A DNA stretch of 37,687 bases from assembly GCF_002160865.1 (NCBI RefSeq), contig NZ_NFLJ01000032.1:1-37687 (forward strand), in the 5' to 3' direction. A program made the position numbers and the translations under genes. Shown one piece after another: positions 22,859-31,100 of this stretch. The notes beneath the pieces were generated by a model, which saw nothing but the letters and a program-made list of their open reading frames with translations, made no database searches and was not told the DNA's origin. Position 1 is the first letter of the stretch, and each line of letters opens with the position of its first letter. Source of the stretch: Massiliimicrobium timonense (lineage in GTDB: Bacteria; Bacillota_I; Bacilli_A; Erysipelotrichales; Coprobacillaceae).

Positions 22859-23431
22859 TTAGTTGACTTCATAGTAATTGGATAATAAATAATACAGTGT
22901 ACTTTCTTTTCTATCTATATGAAGACGAATAACACTACATATATTATCTATAAACTGCAATCCAAATTCTAAACGAGAATCCTGTTGGATAATTGACAAA
23001 ACATTATGATTAAGTTTGATAGAATTTATGATTTTTTCTTCAAAGTCTTTTTTATTAAATGTGTCGAAAATAATATCTATTTGTTCATCGATATTTAAAA
23101 CGATATTATTTAGAAGTTGTAAATAGATTCGTTCTTTAATATCTTGATTAAATTTATTGCCATCTTTTTTATATACGCTATAAATTACAGAGTAGTTTAA
23201 AGAATCGATATGTTCGAGCATACAAACTTTTATTTTCTGATATTCCTTATCCAACAGAACTGATTTAAATTCTGTAAACAGTTTTTCCTTTTTCTTGGGA
23301 GGGATTGGGAAATTTTTTACCTTCTTTTTAAACCTTTTAAAAGCATCATCAGTTTTTGACTTTGATTCAGTCAACAACCCAGCAACTATAAAGTAATCTT
23401 TGCACTCTGTTTCATCAACAAATAATATCAT
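22859..23431 (-). CDS. DUF3800 protein (predicted RNase H-fold)
   Basis: A 190-residue protein. The start MILFVDETECKDYFIVAGLL has the family opening (acidic Asp6-Glu7 on the first strand). IDIIFDTFNKKDF gives Asp123, and LEFGLQFIDNICSVIRL gives Asp162 in the position of the family's conserved late Asp. The spaced acidic residues suggest an RNase H-like nuclease fold; activity is not shown. The ATG at 23431 has AGGAG eight bases before it. The frame runs 14 codons further upstream, but without a ribosome site. It lies between the relaxase and pcfB, where transfer genes are normally contiguous, so it looks like an inserted cassette together with the RNA behind it. Confidence 0.82.
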   Translation of the reverse strand: MILFVDETECKDYFIVAGLLTESKSKTDDAFKRFKKKVKNFPIPPKKKEKLFTEFKSVLLDKEYQKIKVCMLEHIDSLNYSVIYSVYKKDGNKFNQDIKERIYLQLLNNIVLNIDEQIDIIFDTFNKKDFEEKIINSIKLNHNVLSIIQQDSRLEFGLQFIDNICSVIRLHIDRKESTLYYLLSNYYEVN

Positions 23432-23483
23432 TGTATATTCTCCTTTTTCTATTTCTGTAAATAGTCTTTTCATATTCTATCAG

Positions 23484-24839
23484 TTATCTGTTAACATTTC
23501 TATATTCTTTGTTGATTTTTGTATCTTTTTGATTGTCGTTCACCGATTTAATAATACTTTTCATTTTTAGTGAACGATCTTTTATCCTCTCATAAAGCAC
23601 CACCTCCTTTCGTAGTGATTTGATTTGTTCTGTCATGGTTTCAACGTCTTGTTGAAGTAATGTTTTTGATTCTGCATTGCGACAGCGTTTAATTTTTCCA
23701 TACACACATTTACGTTCATTCTCAAGCGAACGCTTTTGTGTATTTGTTTTCTCAAGGCAGGATTCTAATTCTTCTATAGTGTTGATATTCTTCTTTGCAA
23801 GAAATGTAACCTCCTCAGTAATCTGATCCAGTTTCAATAAATCTTGTTTAAGATAGTAATGTACTTTTGGAGCAGGTCTTTGATGAGGAATCACCCCAAG
23901 GATAAACATGTAATGTACATATAATGCTTTGAAGCCAGTCAGTTTTCTTGCTTTGTTTAAATCACCTTTATAGTAGTATTTCTTTGGTGATATATGGGCA
24001 GGTGATTCAAACTGTGCATAGCGACGTTCATATAAACGTTGTTCAATAATGCTCATATCATAGCGTCCGTCTTTTGTTAGTTTATGCAAGCGAAAGGCTC
24101 TTTCACCACCTTGTGGCTTGAGTGAAATATATTTTCCTTCACGAATGGAGTATCCCATATCCTTTAATGCCTTTAGGAATTGTTTTTTAGTGGTTGATTT
24201 AGAAATTGCATATTCAACATCCTCAACAACTAGACTTCGTTTTGTTGGTCGGTTTTCTTTTTCTGCTTTCCATTCTGCATAATGACGAGAGTGACTACTT
24301 TTATCTTCAATGACTGAAAGCTGATACTTTTCACAAAGTGCATCGGATACCTCTCTCATTCTTTTATAGGTAGCTTTATTATCGTAATAACGTTTGCCAT
24401 CTTTAAAAGATACAGAGTTGATTACGAAATGATTATGGTAATGATGTTTATCAATATGTGTTGATACGAGGACTTCAAAGCGATCGCCCCATAAAATATT
24501 GGCAAGTTCAATACCAATCTGATGTGCAGTTTCAGCATCAACTTCACCGGGCTTGAATGACTGATAGCCATGAAAGGCAAGAGTGCCATCTTCTTTGCTG
24601 TATGTTTTTTTTGTTAGGACCATATCCTCAAAGGCAGTGGAAAGATGAGTGTTGATTCCAGTAACATATAATTGCTTTTCTGTTTTCATATCCTGAGTTG
24701 TATAATGGATACTTTGAGAAAGTCCATTGAACTGAAAGTCAATGTCATCAAGAGTGTCAGTCTTTTCTGGATTGCTGGTATAGTCAAGCACACGTTTAAG
24801 ATGATTTTTTACTGGCCATATTTTAGTTGTTGCCATCAT
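23484..24839 (-). CDS. MOB-P relaxase/mobilisation nuclease
   Basis: A 451-residue relaxase that nicks oriT and stays on the 5' end. The catalytic Tyr is probably Tyr20 (VLDYTSNPEKT). The metal-binding motif HIDKHHYHNH is at about 128-137, followed by FVINSVSF. The C-terminal third (about 330-430) is coiled coil. The start (MMATTKIWP) is chosen because AAAGG lies six bases upstream; it overlaps the end of mobC by 17 bases, the usual coupling. The protein has normal length and complete motifs. Confidence 0.95.
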   Translation of the reverse strand: MMATTKIWPVKNHLKRVLDYTSNPEKTDTLDDIDFQFNGLSQSIHYTTQDMKTEKQLYVTGINTHLSTAFEDMVLTKKTYSKEDGTLAFHGYQSFKPGEVDAETAHQIGIELANILWGDRFEVLVSTHIDKHHYHNHFVINSVSFKDGKRYYDNKATYKRMREVSDALCEKYQLSVIEDKSSHSRHYAEWKAEKENRPTKRSLVVEDVEYAISKSTTKKQFLKALKDMGYSIREGKYISLKPQGGERAFRLHKLTKDGRYDMSIIEQRLYERRYAQFESPAHISPKKYYYKGDLNKARKLTGFKALYVHYMFILGVIPHQRPAPKVHYYLKQDLLKLDQITEEVTFLAKKNINTIEELESCLEKTNTQKRSLENERKCVYGKIKRCRNAESKTLLQQDVETMTEQIKSLRKEVVLYERIKDRSLKMKSIIKSVNDNQKDTKINKEYRNVNR

Positions 24840-25176
24840 CAACAGCCTTTCTAGGGAGAAGAACATCAGTTCTGATTTGTACAATATTTTTATGAAGATC
24901 ATCTAGAGCATATCTCATTTTATGGTAATCTATATTTCCAGTTTTGTTGGCTATGATGCAGAGCTGATTAAGATTGTTTCCAATCATTCGCAGTTGTTTT
25001 ATCATATCATAAAAATCTTTCTTTGGTTTTGATGGCGGTTCATAACCGGCAATGAGCAGACGGATATATCCTTCTCTTTTATAACCTGTCTGCTGTACTT
25101 TTTCGTTGAGTGAATTCAATTCCTTGTCATTAAGATGAATGATCACTCGATGAGGTCTTTTTCTGTTTTCTGCCAT
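24823..25176 (-). CDS. mobC: MobC-type relaxosome protein
   Basis: A 117-residue protein with an N-terminal ribbon-helix-helix-like part (HRVIIHLNDKELNSLNEKVQQTGYKREGYIR) and the family's KQLRMIGNNLNQL motif near residue 63. MobC proteins open oriT DNA for the relaxase. The ATG at 25176 follows GGAG by eight bases. Candidate oriT hairpins lie directly upstream, and the relaxase gene overlaps its 3' end. Confidence 0.92.
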   Translation of the reverse strand: MAENRKRPHRVIIHLNDKELNSLNEKVQQTGYKREGYIRLLIAGYEPPSKPKKDFYDMIKQLRMIGNNLNQLCIIANKTGNIDYHKMRYALDDLHKNIVQIRTDVLLPRKAVDDGNN

Positions 25177-25205
25177 TGGCAATTCTCCTTTCAGTAGTAG
25201 GGGTC

Positions 25206-25286
25206 TTAGGGTGAAACCCTAACAAGCGAATGAGGTGGGCAACCGAATTCAGTGCTTGCTAGTATACAGGACACTCTTGGAGTGTC
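25206..25286 (-). other. Candidate origin of transfer (oriT)
   Basis: Just before mobC are a perfect hairpin TTAGGGT-GAA-ACCCTAA (25206-25222), an imperfect arm pair CAAGC / GCTTG (25223-25227, 25254-25258) with two CGAAT repeats inside, and a perfect hairpin GACACTC-TTG-GAGTGTC (25270-25286). The G+C content is clearly higher than in the surroundings. Inverted repeats next to mobC-relaxase are where MOB-P oriT sites lie. The nick site would be between the repeats, near GCTTGCTAGTATACAGG, but its position is a guess. Confidence 0.62.
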
Positions 25287-25488
25287 AGTTGTTATTAATT
25301 GTATTCTTAGGTTGATAAAAATCATTGATTGCAGTCTGAAGCTTATCCTGTTCATTCTTGAATGTATATAATCTTTTCAAATCTGTGTTTATTGAGGATA
25401 GTTCATGTTCAATTTTTTCTTTTTCACTTAGCTTTTTTTGCTTTAATGCTTCCAGTTTATTAATTGATTTTTGTACTCTTGAATCCAT
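25285..25488 (-). CDS. Short coiled-coil protein (DUF4315-like)
   Basis: A 67-residue helical protein (KLEALKQKKLSEKEKIEHEL) matching the small DUF4315 family beside MobC in such elements. It has an AAAGGAAG ribosome site. Its stop codon lies inside the rightmost hairpin of the candidate oriT. A terminator-like hairpin sits 30 bases before its start. Confidence 0.78.
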   Translation of the reverse strand: MDSRVQKSINKLEALKQKKLSEKEKIEHELSSINTDLKRLYTFKNEQDKLQTAINDFYQPKNTINNN

Positions 25489-25519
25489 TTTTTATTCACT
25501 TCCTTTCAGTGTTCATAAC

Positions 25520-25551
25520 AAAAAAGAGAGATAAAAGTGCATTTATCTCTC
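25520..25551 (-). terminator. Terminator overlapping the end of the PcfM-like gene
   Basis: A perfect 10-bp stem (GAGAGATAAA / TTTATCTCTC), six-base loop and six T on the minus strand. The stop codon of the PcfM-like gene is within the stem. The next ribosome site follows about 14 bases later. Confidence 0.88.
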
Positions 25552-25740
25552 ATCATGATTCATTATTCTTGTTTCTTTTATGACATGAAAATCTGTATCA
25601 ACATAGTCATTTTCGTTTAAAATGATGTCTTCATTTTTATATCTTTCCTTGACTTTTTGTTCAGCTTCTTCACGGGAATTAGCCGAAACAGTAATCTGTT
25701 TTTGCAAAGTTTCAGTAATTTCAACAAGATATTTTTTCAT
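25543..25740 (-). CDS. DpnD/PcfM-family small protein
   Basis: A 65-residue protein with the family's pattern: YLVEITETLQKQITVSANS, then REEAEQKVKERYKNEDIIL. Its function is not known; such proteins recur near relaxosome genes in conjugative plasmids and ICEs. AAAGGAG precedes the ATG. Confidence 0.85.
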   Translation of the reverse strand: MKKYLVEITETLQKQITVSANSREEAEQKVKERYKNEDIILNENDYVDTDFHVIKETRIMNHDER

Positions 25741-25765
25741 AGATATTCACTCCTTTAACATAATG

Positions 25766-25796
25766 AAATAGCCATTGTCTCATGGACGAATGGCTA
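25766..25796 (-). other. Hairpin before the PcfM-like gene
   Basis: TAGCCATT and AATGGCTA (8 bp), extended by GTC/GAC after a one-base bulge, form a good stem. Only three T follow on the minus strand, so it is a weak terminator or an RNA processing or stability hairpin. AAAGGAG comes shortly after. Confidence 0.5.
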
Positions 25797-25895
25797 AAAA
25801 ATAGACAGATTGATTTTTAAATGATTGAAAGTTATATGGATCATTGAATGATATTTTTGATTTCATAAAAAGATGAATAGAAAAGATGATACAAT

Positions 25896-26351
25896 TTATG
25901 AACATTTCTTTAATTGTTTTTGACGATATTCATCAACTTCTTCTTTGCTTATAATACCGTTATCAATAAGTGGTTGAATGCATTCATCAGATTGCATTAT
26001 TAAATCTACAGCATCATCACTTAATGAACAGATGAATTTAGGCATTTCATTGTTTTTAATATAGTAATGTATAATTGTCCCAGAAGCTACTATTCCACAA
26101 ATATCTGGACAGTCGGGAACTTTCATTGGTTCATGACATGGACGGACTATTGAAATCTCATCATTAAGATATGCATCTATCGCAAAGAGAGTATAGTCAT
26201 CAATCTTTGCTGGAAGTTTTTCAAAAATGGTCATCTTCAATGAAACAATTCCAGCTAGTTTTGTATCAGATTCATTGGCAAGATAGTAATAATCAATAAC
26301 ATCATCTTTCTGTTCCTTTAGTATAATGGTCAATATTTTTATATTATCCAT
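25896..26351 (-). CDS. Hypothetical ICE protein
   Basis: A 151-residue acidic soluble protein with several Cys (RPCHEPMKVPDCPDICG), possibly a metal site, and a C-terminal helical stretch (DNGIISKEEVDEYRQKQL). I do not recognise the family. The ATG follows GAGGTGATTTACTG. It lies between the toprim gene and the PcfM-like gene on the same strand. Confidence 0.75.
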   Translation of the reverse strand: MDNIKILTIILKEQKDDVIDYYYLANESDTKLAGIVSLKMTIFEKLPAKIDDYTLFAIDAYLNDEISIVRPCHEPMKVPDCPDICGIVASGTIIHYYIKNNEMPKFICSLSDDAVDLIMQSDECIQPLIDNGIISKEEVDEYRQKQLKKCS

Positions 26352-26451
26352 CAGTAAATCACCTCATCATTATTATGCAATATTTTTATTTGAAAAGGAA
26401 TTGTACAAAATTAAAATTTGCATATTTTTAGAAAAATCTTCTGCAATTGAC

Positions 26452-27393
26452 TTATCTTTGCATGTCAGTATGAAATACTCTAGTCTGCAATTCTTGATTA
26501 ACATCTTTATATTTTTGTGGTGAGCAGTCAATGATTTTATACTGATTTTTTAAATGATATTGAATTTTTTTGACAGTATCCTTTCCAGCTTTATCATTAT
26601 CCATATGAAGAAATATGGAATTGATTTCATTGTTCTTTAAAAAATGATTAAGGGCTACAGGTATTTCAGTATCATGGATATTTTTCCCGATGAGAGTTGC
26701 TCCATCTATGGAAAGGTAATTATTGTTAAGATAATCTTTTTTATTTCCTTTTAGAATCGTCATATATGATAGCAAATCTATAGCAGATTCAAAGACATGC
26801 AGCTGATGATTATGCTCATTTTTAATGCAGAAACTGTATGCTTTATTACTTCCTGGAATGTTTTTTTTCATATCAGAATCTATTGAGCGTGTGCTTGCAA
26901 ATTTAGGCATATGGCTTTCATCATATCCAACAAATACAACAGCATGATCATGTGCTGATTCATAGATGAGTTTTTTCTTGATGCAATAATCTACTATGCT
27001 CTTATCGAGCTTTCGTTCATTGACAAGATAGCTGATAATCTTGTTGTCATTTTCGTAGCGATAGGGGAGGCGAAAATGATAACTAGATTTATTTGATTGA
27101 ATAACTTTTGTTGGAGGTTGTTTATCAATCAGATCCTTTAGATATAATGCAGCATCTAAAAATTCCATACCTTCTACTTTAATGAGATATTGAAGTGCAG
27201 TTCGTCCTCCAATGTTCTGTGCCCACCAGCACCATAGACCATTGCTTATATGAAGTGAACCATGAGTGCGAGTCACATAATCATTTCTGCTCTTTTTAAC
27301 AAGTTCCTGCGGTTCATAATTTTTGAGATAGGTTAGAAGGTCAAGCTCCTTGATTCTTGCGAGATCTTTTTTACTGATGAATCTTTTTGCCAT
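26452..27393 (-). CDS. Toprim/DUF3991 primase-like protein
   Basis: A 313-residue protein. The N-terminal 90 residues resemble the zinc-finger domain of DnaG-type primases (HISNGLWCWWAQNIGGRTALQYL) but lack the usual Cys ligands, as is common for DUF3991. The toprim fold follows, with Glu in HVFESAIDLLSY and Asp pair in LHMDNDKAGKDTV. It may prime or process transferred DNA. The ATG at 27393 (MAKRFISKKDL) has GGAG nearby and removes a 56-residue out-of-family extension. A paralogue of the N-terminal domain is encoded directly upstream and overlaps it by 23 bases. Confidence 0.88.
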   Translation of the reverse strand: MAKRFISKKDLARIKELDLLTYLKNYEPQELVKKSRNDYVTRTHGSLHISNGLWCWWAQNIGGRTALQYLIKVEGMEFLDAALYLKDLIDKQPPTKVIQSNKSSYHFRLPYRYENDNKIISYLVNERKLDKSIVDYCIKKKLIYESAHDHAVVFVGYDESHMPKFASTRSIDSDMKKNIPGSNKAYSFCIKNEHNHQLHVFESAIDLLSYMTILKGNKKDYLNNNYLSIDGATLIGKNIHDTEIPVALNHFLKNNEINSIFLHMDNDKAGKDTVKKIQYHLKNQYKIIDCSPQKYKDVNQELQTRVFHTDMQR

Positions 27394-27682
27394 TGTTAAG
27401 CTCCTTGCTATAACATTGATAGAGAATATACAGAGCATCGATATATTCCATTTCTTCAACGAAAACAAGATACTGGATGGCTGTTTTGCCATTAAGATGA
27501 TGTGATTTCCATGCCCATCTATTCTTATAAATTGTAAGACCATTATGCGTAATTGAATCATAATGGCTCTTATTTTTGATAATTGAATTTGGTTCGTATT
27601 GCTTTAAATATGACAGTAAATCAATTGTCTTGATCTGTATAACATGTTCGACTGGTATCTTTTTTATAAGTTTTGTATTCAT
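27371..27682 (-). CDS. Stand-alone copy of the primase-type N-terminal domain
   Basis: A 103-residue protein whose residues 15-90 (IDLLSYLKQYEPNSI...NRWAWKSHHLNGKTAIQYLVFVEEMEYIDALYIL) parallel the N-terminal domain of the toprim protein downstream (LDLLTYLKNYEPQEL...GLWCWWAQNIGGRTALQYLIKVEGMEFLDAALYL). It ends where the toprim part would begin. Its ATG has GGAGA nine bases upstream and the 3' end overlaps the toprim gene. It is either a partial duplicate kept as a DNA-binding partner or the remains of a second primase gene. Confidence 0.8.
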   Translation of the reverse strand: MNTKLIKKIPVEHVIQIKTIDLLSYLKQYEPNSIIKNKSHYDSITHNGLTIYKNRWAWKSHHLNGKTAIQYLVFVEEMEYIDALYILYQCYSKELNNGKKIHQ

Positions 27683-27700
27683 GTTTGATTTCTCCTATAT

Positions 27701-27734
27701 AAAAAACAACAACAAAAGATTTTTCGTTGCTGTT
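27701..27734 (-). terminator. Terminator-like hairpin before the small primase-domain gene
   Basis: AACAGCAAC and GTTGTTGTT pair on the minus strand (9 bp, one G-U) around a 12-base loop, then six T. GGAGA of the next gene begins only five bases after the T run. Confidence 0.7.
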
Positions 27735-27813
27735 AAGATAATATTGATATTTGATCTAATGAAATAATAAATTCATATTCTAAAAAGGAAAACGTTACTG
27801 ATGTCATTGAAAT

Positions 27814-27847
27814 AAAAAGAAGTAACGAAATTATTGACGTTACTTCT
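27814..27847 (-). terminator. Terminator after the 68-residue gene
   Basis: A perfect 10-bp stem (AGAAGTAACG / CGTTACTTCT) with a ten-base loop and five T on the minus strand. Confidence 0.88.
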
Positions 27848-27866
27848 GTAGGGAATTCTTTATTGT

Positions 27867-28073
27867 TTATTCAAATGTCATTGTTCTAACAATATGTTTT
27901 GCTAACCATCTAGGACCTTTATGAGCTAAAGGACTGCCATCAGAAAAATCAGTTAAACGTAGCTTTCTATTAGCAATGCTGTTTGCTTCTTTTTCTGAAA
28001 TCTTACCATTAGAAAATTTAATCAACGCTTGAATAAAATCCAATCTAAGAAATTCATTTCTTGTTGTATTCAT
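27867..28073 (-). CDS. Small hypothetical protein
   Basis: A 68-residue protein, basic and helical at the N-terminus (NEFLRLDFIQALIKFSNGKISEKEANSIANRK), ending with KGPRWLAKHIVRTMTFE. No family is recognised. AAAGGAG precedes the ATG. It follows the giant gene by 117 bases and is ended by a strong terminator. Confidence 0.72.
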   Translation of the reverse strand: MNTTRNEFLRLDFIQALIKFSNGKISEKEANSIANRKLRLTDFSDGSPLAHKGPRWLAKHIVRTMTFE

Positions 28074-28190
28074 CTACGTCCAACTCCTTTCAATTTCCTT
28101 TTTAATTATAATCTTATTTTACAATAAATTCTATATTGATGATATTATATCATTTTATACTATATTTATATCTTATATCAATTTGAAAAT

Positions 28191-31100
28191 TTATCTTTCA
28201 TGATTGATAGTCTTATCTTGAATGATTACTGATGATTCCTCTAAAGGGATTGTTTCTTTATTATTTTGATTTCCTATATCCAGCTCTTTGTTCAGTATAG
28301 CTAAACGAGATGACTTATCCTGCAGTTCCTGTTCCTTGTCAAATGGTCGAACAACTTCTTCCTTTGCATTATGAAATTGTTGTTCTATAGTTATTAGAAG
28401 GCTTTTTTCAGTCTCTAATTTTTTTGAAATTGAATTGATCTGATTATCAATTCTTGTAATATTTCCGTAAACATCATTTCCTAGATCTATCATGTATGTT
28501 CCGTTTTTCTTTAATGTCAATTGATGATAGGAATGGAACTGGTCATAAGAGAGGTGTAATTCAAAGCCACGATATTCACCAATCAGTTTTTGATTCGATG
28601 ATTTATCTTTCTCACATAAGATCAGCAATGCTTTTCCTGCAGTTTCCTTTTCCAAGTAAAAATGATTCTGTAATGTCATTCCACTAAATTCCTCAACAGG
28701 TGAAGTGCTGTCCAGATCTTTTTGATAGTCATTGATTTTTTCCTTGATGGAGGCAATTTTCATTGGGTAATACTTAATAATTTTATCTTCCAAATCATAT
28801 TTTTCGCTTAGATAATTAGCTTTTGCTAGTTTCAATCTATTGACTTGTATGTCGAGATCCATCTTTTCCTTTATCTTTGGATTTCCACTTGCGAGGGCTT
28901 TGATTTCAGCATAGCTTAACGTAACTTCATCTATATCTTCTGCTGAGCGGACAGGACTCTTTGATGTCTGTATCTGTGAAATAAACTTTTGCTTACTTTC
29001 TATAAGCTGGTATAAATAACTATCAAATGTCTGTTCCGTTACATATCTATAGATTTCTACATCACTGTTTGTATTCCCCTGACGGATAATTCTTCCTGAT
29101 CTTTGCTCCAGATCGCTTGGTCTCCAAGGACAATCGAGGTCATGAGAAGCTATCAGTAAATCTTGGACATTCGTACCAGCACCCATTTTAGCAGTAGATC
29201 CAAGCAATATACGAACACTTCCTTGTCTTACTTTTGAGAAGAGTTCTTTCTTTTTTGTATCTGTTGCAGCATCATGAATATATGCAATCTCATTGGGTGG
29301 AATGCCATGTTCAATAAGTTTTTTGTAGATGTCATCATAAACATTTGTGTATGGAATATTTACATTTTGTTCTAGCTTTTCAAGAAATGCTTTAGAGGTT
29401 TTCTGTGGAGTAGACATGTCACAAAAAATAAGCTGAGTAGATTTTTTATCTTTGGTATCTTCATAGATGCGAATGACATTATCAATACACGTATTGACCT
29501 TGCTATGAGGGTTGTCTCCTAGAGTTGGATCAATGAGTCTTTGATCGAGTGCAAGTTTTCTTCCATCATTGGTAATCTTTAGCATATTGTCCACCGTTGG
29601 ATCGATATTTTCATTACGTATGGCTTCAGCTCTTTTTGCAAATTCTGCAACGATTTCTTTCTGTTCTTCACTTGGCTTGACTGCAATATTGTGATAATGA
29701 GCAGTTGGAGTAGGGAGATTAAGCATATCTGCTGTCTTGATATCTGCTACTTCTTTGAACATGTTAATCAGTTCTGGCAGGTTGAAAAATTTTGCAAATC
29801 TTGTCTTCATTCTGTAACCAGTTCCTTCGGGTGCCAACTCAATAGCTGTTACTGTTTCGCCGAATGTTGAAGCCCATGAATCAAAATGTTCCAATCCGTG
29901 TTCTTTTAATGTGTTGTATTGAAGATAACGCTGTATTGTGTACATTTCCGTCATGGAGTTGGATATAGGAGTACCCGTCGCAAAGACAACGCCTTTGCCA
30001 CCTGTGATTTCATCTAGATATTGGCATTTCATGAACATATCCGAAGATTTTTGTGCCTCTGTTTGGGTTAGACCTGCAACATTTCTCATCTTGGTATAAA
30101 GGAAAAGATTCTTATAGTTATGGCTTTCGTCAACAAATAATCTATAAATGCCAAGTTCCTCGAAGTAGATAACATCATCTTTTCTTTCATCATTGTTTAG
30201 CTTTTCGAGCCTTTTCTTTAACCCTTTTTTAGTTCTTTCCAATTGTTTGACTGAGAATCTTTCACCACCATTTGCCTTAAGGTCCTGAATGCCGTTTGTT
30301 ATGCTTTCGATTTGATCTTCAATGAGTTTACGTTGTCTTTCTACAGAGATAGGAATTTTTTCAAACTGTGAATGTCCAATGATAACTGCATCCCATTCAC
30401 CAGTAGCAATACGTGAACAGAACGTCTTTCGTTTGCTTTTTTCAAAATCCCTTTTTGTTGTTACAAGAATATTTGCACTTGGATAGAGTCTTAGAAATTC
30501 AGAACCCCATTGTTCAATCAGATGGTTTGGTACAACGAACATTGCTTTTTGAGATAATCCAAGACGTTTTAATTCCATACACGCAGCAATCATTTCAAAA
30601 GATTTCCCTGCTCCAACTACGTGAGCAAGAAGTGTATTCCCACCATATAGAATGTGAGCAATCGCATCTTTTTGATGCTTCCTTAAACTGATTTCATTGT
30701 TCATGTTTGGAAATTCCAGATGATCTCCGTTGTACTCACGAGGACGAATGGAATTGAATAGTTCATTATATCTTTTTACAAGATGTTCTCTACGATCGTA
30801 ATCTTTCCATATCCAGTTGGTGAATGCTTCCTTGATAGCTTCTTGCTTTTGTTGGGCAATCATCGTTTCTTTTTTATTAAGAATAGCGACTTTCTTGCCT
30901 TCATCATCATATTCGTAATCGTAGATTTTTGTTGTCTTTAAATTAAGGCAGTCTTCCAACAGACGATACGCATTCGCTCGATGTGTCCCATACGTTTTTT
31001 CGGCTTTGGCATTGCCTCTATCCCAGTTCTTGTTCGATATATTCCAGTTTCCAGTAGCTTTTGAATAGGTAATATTGATTCTTGATTGAACAAAAGTGGA

